Origin: Rhodopirellula baltica
GTDB taxonomy: Bacteria > Planctomycetota > Planctomycetia > Pirellulales > Pirellulaceae
Assembly: GCA_002901265.1 (NCBI GenBank)
Contig: PPHI01000097.1
Span: 1 to 42,086 of the forward strand
Direction: 5' to 3'
DNA: 42,086 nt
Each line of letters starts with the position of its first letter. Position 1 is the first letter of the stretch. Below the pieces are notes generated by a model, which saw only the letters and a program-made list of their open reading frames with translations, made no database searches and was not told the DNA's origin. Of the stretch, positions 34,733 to 42,086 are shown in pieces. The translations under genes were made by a program, and so were the position numbers.

Positions 34733-35160
34733 CGTTCGACGCGACCAGCCGCGAAACCTGTACCGCTCGCCGCGAGCTTACCACCACGCCACTGCAAGCA
34801 CTCGTGTTCTTGAACGATCCGCAATACGTCGAAGCTTCGCGTGTTTTGGCCGAAAAGCTCATTCGCAAGCACCCTTCGCCATCCGATCCGAAACGGACGC
34901 AGCGGTGGGACGAACTGTTTCGTCGCTTGATCAGTCGCGTGCCAACCGATGCGGAACGCGACGTGATTGAAGGCCTGTATCACGAACAGCTCTCCCACTT
35001 CACGCAGCATCCTGAAAACGCAAAACAACTGCTCGCAGTCGGCGAACAACCGCTGGCGAGTGACCTTGCCGCTGACGACGCGGCACAAGCCGACTTTGCG
35101 GCGACCACCATCGTGGTTCAAACGGTGATTGCCTACGACGAAACCGTCATGCTTCGCTAG
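34726..35160 (+). pseudogene. C-terminal remainder of the frameshifted PSD1/DUF1553 gene
   Basis: This frame completes the gene above. It is readable in family from 34612 (AGLWQEAGTG, then LYRRSLYTFWKRTAPPPSML), and from the ATG at 34726 as MLTFDATSRETCTARRELTT, TPLQALVFLNDPQYVEASRV and the rest of DUF1553 to a stop at 35160. It has no signal peptide or ribosome site and is not an independent gene. Restoring one base near 34610 would give a single protein of about 1050 residues. No slippery heptamer is seen at the junction, so programmed frameshifting is unlikely; a mutation or a sequencing error is more likely. Confidence 0.8.
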
Positions 35161-35201
35161 ATCCAAACCGACTCGCAACCTTTCAAGCTTTCATAAACCG
35201 C

Positions 35202-36644
35202 ATGAACGAATCATTCGACCGACGGCATTGGCTGCAACGTTTCGGCATGGGATTTGGCGGACTGGCCGCCATGCATTTGATGCAACGTGAAACGTCCGCA
35301 AGCGGCGTGTCGTCAGCGGACGGCGTGCCGAGCCTGGGCTTGGTCAACCCGACTCACCACGCCCCCAAAGCGAAACGGGTGATTTACCTGTTCCAAGCGG
35401 GCGGGCCGTCACAGCTTGAAACGTGGGACTACAAACCGCTGCTGAACGAGCGGCAAGGCACACCGCTGCCCGACTCGGTCCGCAACGGACAGCGATTAAC
35501 CGGGATGTCAGGCAACCAAGCGATCTTGCCATTGGCCGGCTCGATCTACAAGTTTGACCGCTACGGCGAATCGGGAACTTGGGCGTCGGAGCTGATGCCG
35601 CACATGGCAAAGCAGGTCGACCGGATCGCGTTGATCAAATCGATGTATACCGAGGCGATCAACCATGACCCCGCCATCACGTTTTTGCAAACGGGCAATC
35701 AAATCTCCGGACGCCCGAGCATTGGATCGTGGTTGCACTATGGGCTGGGCAGCGAGAGCGAAAACCTGCCGGCCTTCGTGGTCTTGATCACCAAAGGTAA
35801 AGGCGGCCAACCGTTGTACTCGCGGTTGTGGGGATCTGGCTTTTTGCCGGCGAGGTACCAAGGGGTGCAGTTCCGGTCGGGCAAGGAACCGGTGCTGTAC
35901 CTTGCCAATCCACCGGGCGTCACGCAAGAGAGTCGACGCAACATGCTCGACCGCTTGAACCAACTGCATGCGCTGGAACAACAGCGACTGGGTGATCCGG
36001 AATTGACGACACGGATCGGCCAGTACGAGATGGCTTATCGGATGCAAAGTAGCGTTCCCGAAGTGGCCAACGTCGCCGAAGAGCCGCAGCATGTTTTGGA
36101 CCTGTATGGTCCAGATGCGACGACGCCGGGGACTTTTGCATCGAACTGCATTTTGGCACGCCGGCTAGCGGAACGAGGTGTCCGGTTTATTCAGCTGTAT
36201 CACCAGGGCTGGGATCATCATGGCAACATCCCCGGCGGTATGAAGACGCAGTGCCGTGAAACAGATCAACCGGCCGCGGCGCTACTGGAAGACCTCAATC
36301 AACGCGGCATGTTGGATGACACGCTAGTGATTTGGGGCGGAGAGTTCGGGAGAACGAATTACTCGCAGGGCACGCTCACGGCGACGAACTACGGACGCGA
36401 TCACCATCCGCGTTGCTTCAGCATGTGGATGGCGGGCGGGGGCGTCCGCGGTGGCATCAGCCACGGTGAAACGTGCGAGTACGGATACAATGTCGTCAGC
36501 AATGGCGTTCATGTCCGAGATTTCCACGCGACGTTGATGCACCTGATGGGGATCGATCACGAACGTTTTACAGCCAAGTTCCAAGGCTTGGACGCGAAGT
36601 TGACTGGCGTTGAGCCGGCGAAAGTGGTGAAAGAGATTTTGTGA
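35202..36644 (+). CDS. DUF1501 exported protein
   Basis: This is a 480-residue protein with a Tat-like N-terminus (DRRHWLQRFGMGFGGLAAMH). DUF1501 marks: KAKRVIYLFQAGGPSQLETW, YKPLLNERQGTPLPDSV, RFIQLYHQGWDHHGN, and LVIWGGEFGRTNYSQG with GRDHHPRCFSMWMAGGG. The fold is related to alkaline phosphatase/sulfatase, with His/Asp-rich probable metal sites. It follows the PSD1 gene after 41 bp on the same strand, the standard planctomycete pairing; the biochemical function of the pair is not established. The stop is followed within 3 nt by a repeat unit. Confidence 0.9.
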   Translation: MNESFDRRHWLQRFGMGFGGLAAMHLMQRETSASGVSSADGVPSLGLVNPTHHAPKAKRVIYLFQAGGPSQLETWDYKPLLNERQGTPLPDSVRNGQRLTGMSGNQAILPLAGSIYKFDRYGESGTWASELMPHMAKQVDRIALIKSMYTEAINHDPAITFLQTGNQISGRPSIGSWLHYGLGSESENLPAFVVLITKGKGGQPLYSRLWGSGFLPARYQGVQFRSGKEPVLYLANPPGVTQESRRNMLDRLNQLHALEQQRLGDPELTTRIGQYEMAYRMQSSVPEVANVAEEPQHVLDLYGPDATTPGTFASNCILARRLAERGVRFIQLYHQGWDHHGNIPGGMKTQCRETDQPAAALLEDLNQRGMLDDTLVIWGGEFGRTNYSQGTLTATNYGRDHHPRCFSMWMAGGGVRGGISHGETCEYGYNVVSNGVHVRDFHATLMHLMGIDHERFTAKFQGLDAKLTGVEPAKVVKEIL

Positions 36645-36647
36645 ACG

Positions 36648-37135
36648 TACTGGACGACGCGAGGAGTCCCGGCTTTGTGCTTCGCGATGCTTGCCCCCCT
36701 TCCATGAGCCGCATTGGCGATAGCCAGCGGTTAAGTGTTCTTGCCACCTCAGCCGCACCACCGTCGCTGCCAGAGAACCGAAAATCGCCTAAAGGCTAGA
36801 CTCCAGCAAACGCAATCGACGACGCGAGGAGTCCCGGCTTTGTGCTTCGCGATGCTTGGTGCGTTTCATGAGCCGCATTGGCGATAGCCAGCGGTTAAGT
36901 GTACTTTCCACCTCAGCCGCACCACCGTCGCTGCTGGAGAATCGAGAATCGCCTAAAGGCTAGACTCCAGCGATCGTGATCCACGTCGCGAGGAGTCTTG
37001 GCACTATGCTTCGCGATGCTTGGCCCGCTTCCATGAGCCGCATTGGCGATAGCCAGCGGTTAAGTGTTCTTTCCACCTCAGCCGCACCACCATCGCTGCT
37101 CGGGAACCGAAAATCGCCTAAAGGTAGACTCCAGC
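36648..37135 (+). repeat. Three tandem ~160-bp intergenic repeat units
   Basis: Same family as at 11.6-12.0 kb, here in sense on the plus strand. It begins GTACTGGACGACGCGAGGAG, 3 nt after the DUF1501 stop codon, then has ATGAGCCGCATTGGCGATAG with CCAGCGGTT, and ends CGCCTAAAGGCTAGACTCCA with GC. Units end at about 36807, 36971 and 37135; the third lacks one C in the right arm (AAAGGTAGACT). The last unit ends 2 nt before the stop codon of the convergent methyltransferase gene. Confidence 0.85.
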
Positions 37136-37137
37136 GG

Positions 37138-38214
37138 TTACTTCGCAGCCTTCAAACGAATCGCCAGGCAGACTTCGCAGCGGTTGCGGGCGAGCTGGCG
37201 AACGCGGACATCGACGGGATTCCAGCTTTTGATGCGTTTGAGCCACTGCGGAATTCTGTCAGCGACTTCGTAATCGCCAAGCTTCATCGTCAACAGCAAG
37301 CCTTCGATTTCGCAAACGGAATGCTTGACGATGTTCTCGATCGTCACCAACGTCTTTTCTGGCTTCACGTTGGAATCGGCAAGCAACCATTTCACCCCGC
37401 GGAACTCTTTGCGTGGCAGGTCACCGGCGCGGGCACGGAGGTGCTTGAACCGAGGGTGCTCGGCAATTCGTGGGTCCATCTCGGCAGGATCGATGCCGAT
37501 CACCCGCATGCCCAATTCCAACATTCGGCCGCAAGCCCCACCGGGAGCGCTACCGACTTCGACCGCCAAGTCACCGGGCGCAATGTCAAAGCCACTCCAC
37601 GCGATCGACTCGGCGGCTTTGTAATACGCGCGACTGATCGGTTCGTATTGCGGGTTGATCGGTTGCACGCCGCCGGGCCAACGGGTGTGCCAATCGCTTG
37701 CCGTATGCTGACCGATAAACCAATCCGACGGATCGACCAGAACGACGTCCAAACAACGGGCGTCCGGTTCGGCGATCCGATTGGGCGCGTCGCATCGCAA
37801 CCAAGTGTCGCCCAAACCGTTGAAAATTTCTTGGGCGACGACTTGGCTCACTTCGTCCTGCCCAGGCTCGAAGCCGAACTTGCCGATCGGCAGACGATCG
37901 CGCGGCCAAACGTGCAGCTCGTCGAACTGAATGCCACTTGGATATTGCGATTGCAGCAGTTCGATCAACGACTGAACTTGGGCTTGGCCGTCGACGTTGC
38001 GAAGGTGTCCGAGCGAATAGGCCGCCGAGCGGACGAAGGTTCCGTGGGGCAGTTTGGACTGGGAATCATTCTTCAGGGTGACGAAACCGGGACGTGAAAA
38101 CGCGCGGCGCCAGCCTTGTGGTTCGATGTCATGCAACACACGTTTTTCGGCACCGTTGGCACAACAAACCATCGCAAACGATGGTTGTTCGGCGTCGACA
38201 GAATCATTCGTCAT
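37138..38214 (-). CDS. FtsJ-fold RNA 2'-O-methyltransferase (RlmM-like)
   Basis: This is a 358-residue protein. The N-terminal part of about 10-100 resembles the THUMP-like region of RlmM (FAMVCCANGAEKRVLHDIEP). The C-terminal domain has the SAM motif VEVGSAPGGACGRMLELGMR (218-237) followed by GIDPAEMD. A possible K-D-K-E catalytic set of Rrmj/FtsJ enzymes is Lys199, Asp280 (LLADSN), Lys311 (LLTMKLGD) and Glu347 (RCEVCLA). RlmM methylates C2498 of 23S rRNA in E. coli; the exact target here is inferred. It overlaps the upstream amidohydrolase gene by 11 bp, so translation is coupled. A repeat array lies just after its stop. Confidence 0.82.
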   Translation of the reverse strand: MTNDSVDAEQPSFAMVCCANGAEKRVLHDIEPQGWRRAFSRPGFVTLKNDSQSKLPHGTFVRSAAYSLGHLRNVDGQAQVQSLIELLQSQYPSGIQFDELHVWPRDRLPIGKFGFEPGQDEVSQVVAQEIFNGLGDTWLRCDAPNRIAEPDARCLDVVLVDPSDWFIGQHTASDWHTRWPGGVQPINPQYEPISRAYYKAAESIAWSGFDIAPGDLAVEVGSAPGGACGRMLELGMRVIGIDPAEMDPRIAEHPRFKHLRARAGDLPRKEFRGVKWLLADSNVKPEKTLVTIENIVKHSVCEIEGLLLTMKLGDYEVADRIPQWLKRIKSWNPVDVRVRQLARNRCEVCLAIRLKAAK

Positions 38215-39445
38215 TCGTTTTGGACCTGTATTTTTGAAGTCGTTCTTCGACTCCGGGAATCAATCGGGCCGCGTTCTTGTAGTACAGCTTTTGCAGCACT
38301 TCGTCGGGCAGGCCCACACCATAGATGGTCCACATCCCTTGCGGCGGCGGGATTTTTTCGCTGTAGGGGAAAGACTCGTCCTTGGTTTCAAAGAACCGCC
38401 AGTACAACTGAAAACGCAGTTCTGGCCAAGGCCCATCGGTCCCAAACAGGATACGGTCCTGGTATCGGATCAAAAATTCGCGTGCGGTGTAGGGCTGACG
38501 GCCAAGTTCGCCGATTCGCGACGCAGGCTCGACCCACAAGTTGGGGTACCGATCGAGCCACTCGCCAACCGTTTTCAAATCTTCGCTGTTGTTGGCAACA
38601 TGGGCACCGATGAACTGTGTTTTCGGGTGCCGTTCGATGACTCGGTTGCGGGCGTCCAACAATTCTTGGCGAGTGGGAAACTGGTCCCCATGAAAACTCC
38701 AGTCCGGATGCCTCGAGAGCTCTTCCCAGCGTTCGTTGTACTTGTCGATCGGGTCGAAAAACGCGGCCGGGTCGGCGGTGTGAATGATCACCGGAATCCC
38801 CAGTTCGCCACACTTGTCCCAGATCGGGTCCCAACGCGGGTCGTCGATTTTCATCAGTGTCCCGTCCGGATTCTTGTAGCTCAACCCGAACGCTTTAAAC
38901 ACCTTCAAACCACAGACACCGCGCTCGGCAGCGTCCTGTAATTCCTGGGCGGTGCGTTCGGCAAAGCCCGGTTGATGGCACGGCCACAGGTGCGGCTGAT
39001 CGGCGGGGGCGTTGCCTTGCCAGTTGACGTTGGCAAAGATGGCGAAGCGATCGCGGTACTTTGTCCACAAATATTCCATGTGTTCGTCAAGCTGCTGGCC
39101 CAATTTGCCGTCTAAGGAAACGCACACGGCGATGTCATTGCGGTCCATTAGGCCGACGAAATCATCGAGCGCCTCCCGGCTGTCGCGTAGCCGATAGTGC
39201 ATGTGAATGTGGGCATCGACGACCGGGTACCTTGCCGACGCCAAAGGATGTTCCTCGACGACAAGTTTTTGTCGGGGACGAAAATCGCGCAACAACAACT
39301 CACCCGCATCGCTGGGTGGGTCTTGCGCAAAACACGAATGGACACACAACAACGACAACGTGATCGCAAGCAACGATCGGACGCCATCGGAGAGCTTTCT
39401 CGCTACAATACGGTGGGGTTGGTCCGGTACAGGAAGCATTGACAC
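38204..39445 (-). CDS. Exported amidohydrolase (Amidohydro_2 family)
   Basis: This is a 413-residue protein. A hydrophobic signal segment (LLAITLSLLCVHSCFA, cleaved near AQ) follows a fairly long N-terminal tail. TIM-barrel metal sites: DAHIHMHY (His79, His81), VIIHTADP, FIGAHVANNS and LFGTDGPWPE with the terminal Asp. Members hydrolyse or decarboxylate small cyclic or carboxylic substrates; the substrate is unknown. The C-terminus overlaps the methyltransferase start by 11 bp. The start is 18 bp from the divergent kinase start, so ATG at 39445 is uncertain; no better in-frame ATG lies before the signal segment apart from Met3. Confidence 0.82.
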   Translation of the reverse strand: MSMLPVPDQPHRIVARKLSDGVRSLLAITLSLLCVHSCFAQDPPSDAGELLLRDFRPRQKLVVEEHPLASARYPVVDAHIHMHYRLRDSREALDDFVGLMDRNDIAVCVSLDGKLGQQLDEHMEYLWTKYRDRFAIFANVNWQGNAPADQPHLWPCHQPGFAERTAQELQDAAERGVCGLKVFKAFGLSYKNPDGTLMKIDDPRWDPIWDKCGELGIPVIIHTADPAAFFDPIDKYNERWEELSRHPDWSFHGDQFPTRQELLDARNRVIERHPKTQFIGAHVANNSEDLKTVGEWLDRYPNLWVEPASRIGELGRQPYTAREFLIRYQDRILFGTDGPWPELRFQLYWRFFETKDESFPYSEKIPPPQGMWTIYGVGLPDEVLQKLYYKNAARLIPGVEERLQKYRSKTNDE

Positions 39446-39463
39446 GGCGTCTACCAGCTTGGG

Positions 39464-41836
39464 ATGCGAAAGGGTGGCTCAGTGAACGAAGGAGATTTGA
39501 CAGAGTTTCAAACCGAAGGCGGTCGCTCGACCAGCAAGAAGCTGTCGATGCAGGCGACCGCCCCCCCGTCGGACGTCCCAGGGTATCGCCTGGAGCGTTT
39601 CTTGGGCAGCGGCGCGTTCGGCCAGGTCTGGGTCGGACGAGATTTGAACACCGGTCGGCCGGTCGCGGTGAAGTTTTTCCTGCACCGCGGCGGTGTGAAC
39701 TGGTCGTTGCTCTCGCACGAAGTCAAAAACCTGGTCCAGCTGTCTGCGGACCGCCATATTGTCCAAGTCTTGGAAGTGGGATGGGACAATGACCCGCCTT
39801 ATTACGTGATGGAATTGGTCCCCGGCGGTTCGTTGGAGGACGAGCTGAGCGACCGCGGGGCCCTGCCGGTGACCGAAGCGGTGATGCTGTTTCGGAAAAT
39901 CTGCGTTGGGCTAAACCACAGTCACAACAAAGGCGTGCTGCATTGCGACCTGAAGCCCGCCAACGTGCTGCTCGGTGACGATCATGAACCCCGTTTGGCT
40001 GACTTTGGCCAAAGCCGGATGACGCATGACCAAACGCCGTCACTCGGAACGCTGTTTTACATGGCCCCCGAGCAAGCCGACTTGGGATCGACGCCGAGCA
40101 GTTCCTGGGACGTGTATGCGGTCGGCGCGATCATGTACCGCATGCTGACCGGCGGACCGCCTTACCGCGACGATTCGATCGTCGAACAACTCGACACCGC
40201 CGGTTCGCTTCCCAAACGACTGGAACGGTATCGCGATTCGATTCGCAACGCGACACCGCCGGTGCGTCACATTCAACGCAGCGGTGTCGACCGTGAACTC
40301 GCCCGAATCGTCAGCCGCTGTTTGGCCCCCGAGCCCGACAGCCGCTTCGCCAACGTCCAAGAAATCCTCGACCACCTCGACCGTCGTGACGAGTCGCGTG
40401 CCAAGCGGCCACTGATGCTGCTTGGCATCCTGGGCCCGTTGCTGTTGCTGATCGTGTCGTGCATCATCGGTGTCCAGACCATCAACACGGCCAAAGAGCA
40501 AACGATGGTCGCGCTCAAAGCCGAGGCACGCGAAAGCAACTTGCTGGCCGCACGCTTTGCGGCGCGAACCCTCGAAAGCGAACTGGAACGCTACTTCCGA
40601 TTATGCCAAGAAGAAATCAATAGCAACGCGTTCCGCGAAAAGCTACGCAGCACACTTGCTGATACCGATTTGCAAAAACGCTTGCAACAAATCGCCGGTG
40701 CCGGGACCAGTCAAAACGCAAGCAAGCTGACCCAAGTTCGCGAAAAGTTGCTCGACAACGAAGCCCGTATCGAACTGGATCAATTCTTGCAAAGTCGGCT
40801 GGACGATTACATGCCCAGCGTCGATCACCCGCACCGTCCCAAGCTGGCGACGATCTTTTTAACCGATGGCAGCGGAACGATTTTTTCCATTGCCTACGTC
40901 AACGCCGTCGCCCGCGAACAAAGTAGTGCCGGACGCAACTATGCGTACCGGACCTATTTTCATGGCGGCAAAAACGACTTACCCAAAACGACAACGATTG
41001 CAGATGTCGATGCACTGCGGCACATGCAGATGTCAGCTGCATTCCAATCAACGGCGACGTTTTTGTGGAAGATCGCAATCAGCGCCCCGGTCACTCTATC
41101 CGACGACCCGAATGCCAAACCGGACGCCGTCTTTGTCGCCACCATCAACCTTGGTGACATCGAAATCCTGCAAGGCGACGAACAGAAAAACCATGTTGCG
41201 GTTTTGGTTGACGCCCGCGATGGCCCAACTCGCGGCACGTTGCTGCAGCACCCTTACATGGACGAACGACAACGTGAAGGCAAGCTAAAAAACGGCGAAG
41301 TCTATCGCGTCGATCAGTCAACGATGGACGAATTGTTAACTGGCAAAGACGTCGATTATTCTGACCCAGTTTGCAGTGCCGAAGCGTCGCAGACTTACTC
41401 TGGCGGATGGATTGCGGCGATGCAGCCCGTTGCGGTCCCACGGCTGACAATCAATCCAGGTAATTCGGCAGAAACAGGACCTGGCAATCTATCGATCGAC
41501 GAACAGTCTGACCTTTTGGTCTTGGTTCAGTACCGATTGAACAAGGTCTTCGCGCCAGTCGGTCAGATGACGCAAAGCCTGCTGCGCACTGGCAGCATCG
41601 GCGTGGTCGCGCTGTTGTTGGTCAGTGCGATGTTGTGGTTGTTTGTCAGACGGGTTCGCGATGACCGCGTGGTCCGGCGGATTCGTAAAGCGAGCGTGGA
41701 CGTCGAACCGATGAACGCCCCTTTGACGAATCGTCGTGATTCGACGAAGCGGCAACGCGTCTCAACCGACACGTCCAAGAAAACGCCGATGCCAGATCTG
41801 ACCGAAACGATCGTGACACCGGACAAATCAGAATAA
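39464..41836 (+). CDS. Membrane Ser/Thr kinase with extracytoplasmic Cache-like region
   Basis: This is a 790-residue Hanks-type kinase. Kinase domain of about 41-305: GSGAFGQV (48-55), VAVK Lys70, the alphaC Glu near 86, catalytic loop HCDLKPAN (160-167; Asp162), DFG (180-182) and APEQ (201-204). The catalytic loop has HCD, not HRD, so it is a non-RD kinase. A first membrane helix at about 317-338 (LLGILGPLLLLIVSCIIGVQ) and a second at about 711-728 (SIGVVALLLVSAMLWLFV) bracket a region of some 370 residues that looks like a Cache sensor (AYRTYFHGGKNDLP; ATFLWKIAISAPV). A basic cytoplasmic tail follows. It probably couples an external signal to phosphorylation. A GTG at 39482 is an alternative start. 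Confidence 0.88.
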   Translation: MRKGGSVNEGDLTEFQTEGGRSTSKKLSMQATAPPSDVPGYRLERFLGSGAFGQVWVGRDLNTGRPVAVKFFLHRGGVNWSLLSHEVKNLVQLSADRHIVQVLEVGWDNDPPYYVMELVPGGSLEDELSDRGALPVTEAVMLFRKICVGLNHSHNKGVLHCDLKPANVLLGDDHEPRLADFGQSRMTHDQTPSLGTLFYMAPEQADLGSTPSSSWDVYAVGAIMYRMLTGGPPYRDDSIVEQLDTAGSLPKRLERYRDSIRNATPPVRHIQRSGVDRELARIVSRCLAPEPDSRFANVQEILDHLDRRDESRAKRPLMLLGILGPLLLLIVSCIIGVQTINTAKEQTMVALKAEARESNLLAARFAARTLESELERYFRLCQEEINSNAFREKLRSTLADTDLQKRLQQIAGAGTSQNASKLTQVREKLLDNEARIELDQFLQSRLDDYMPSVDHPHRPKLATIFLTDGSGTIFSIAYVNAVAREQSSAGRNYAYRTYFHGGKNDLPKTTTIADVDALRHMQMSAAFQSTATFLWKIAISAPVTLSDDPNAKPDAVFVATINLGDIEILQGDEQKNHVAVLVDARDGPTRGTLLQHPYMDERQREGKLKNGEVYRVDQSTMDELLTGKDVDYSDPVCSAEASQTYSGGWIAAMQPVAVPRLTINPGNSAETGPGNLSIDEQSDLLVLVQYRLNKVFAPVGQMTQSLLRTGSIGVVALLLVSAMLWLFVRRVRDDRVVRRIRKASVDVEPMNAPLTNRRDSTKRQRVSTDTSKKTPMPDLTETIVTPDKSE

Positions 41837-41851
41837 AAAACCTGCGTTAAA

Positions 41852-42086
41852 CGCTGGAGTCTAGCCTTTAGGCGATTTTCGGTGCTCCACCGGCGATGAT
41901 GGTGCGGCTGTGAAAGCGAAATCACGCAACCGCTGGCTATCGCCAATGCGGCTCATTAAGCACAAGGCGGGGACTCCTCGCGTCGTCCACTACCTGTTGG
42001 AGTCTAGCCTTTAGGCGATTCTGGGTTGTCTGCGGTGCGTTCCAGGTGTGATTGCGTTGAGGCAGCGATGCCGAAGGATCGAAGCC
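41852..42086 (-). repeat. Intergenic repeat units, second cut by window edge
   Basis: The first unit, 41853 to about 41995, has the arms GCTGGAGTCTAGCCTTTAGG and CAACCGCTGGCTATCGCCAA and ends GGACTCCTCGCGTCGTCCAC followed by TAC (41971-41993). A second unit starts at about 41996 (TTGGAGTCTAGCC). Orientation is as at 11.6-12.0 kb, so in the sense direction it would be the 3' region of a minus-strand gene to the right of the window. It begins 15 bp after the kinase stop codon. Confidence 0.8.

Noticed and set aside
36976..38097. Plus-strand frame of 373 residues
   Set aside because: Starts in a repeat unit and runs antisense through the methyltransferase gene, which has clear SAM and catalytic motifs.

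Overview
The window looks like chromosomal DNA of a Rhodopirellula-type planctomycete. Several independent marks support this: a Planctomycete-type cytochrome-C/DUF1549/DUF1553 gene followed by a DUF1501 gene, a SLA1-homology (SHD1) exported protein, a glycine/arginine-rich 'mu-protocadherin-like' surface protein, an arylsulfatase, a membrane Hanks-type kinase, and an EF-G of the spirochaete/planctomycete/delta type. Gene density is moderate. Many intergenic spaces are long and hold repeated sequence.

Layout. Bases 1-6353 look like one end of an integrated mobile element. They hold two unknown minus-strand genes (one cut by the window edge), a 607-residue protein with the motifs of rolling-circle Rep proteins (Rep_1/HUH), and a tyrosine-recombinase-like integrase that starts about 130 bp downstream of a tRNA-Val(GAC) gene. 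A 36-bp palindromic tandem repeat sits in the gene-free part and a third copy lies upstream of rep. Bases 6.5-14.8 kb are mainly housekeeping: two small membrane proteins, a YbgC-like thioesterase translationally coupled to rpsR, a long gene-free stretch, fusA, hflKC and a complete tmRNA gene (ssrA) with its terminator.

Bases 14.9-25.9 kb are envelope and export functions: an unknown exported protein, a DcaP-like porin, a three-gene operon (SnoaL-like, mu-protocadherin-like, SHD1), an OprB-type porin, an arylsulfatase and an exported HAD hydrolase. At 26-28.2 kb is a zinc-ribbon/transmembrane/beta-propeller fusion. Bases 28.3-31.9 kb hold three 299-bp tandem repeats, a small unknown gene, and a pirin-azoreductase pair next to a MarR regulator with a clear dyad. 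Bases 32-36.6 kb hold the PSD1-DUF1501 pair; the PSD1 gene has a one-base frameshift. Bases 37.1-41.8 kb hold an FtsJ-fold RNA methyltransferase, an exported amidohydrolase and a kinase with an extracytoplasmic sensor region.

The most interesting patterns are the integrated Rep/integrase element and a family of intergenic repeats. The repeats occur at about 7.5, 11.6-12.0, 28.3-28.9, 36.6-37.1 and 41.9-42.1 kb. Several begin 2-11 nt after a stop codon with the shared word GTAGTGGA (GTACTGGA in one) followed by a hairpin. All are consistent with a recurring 3'-UTR element. All calls come from reading the sequence; no database search was run.
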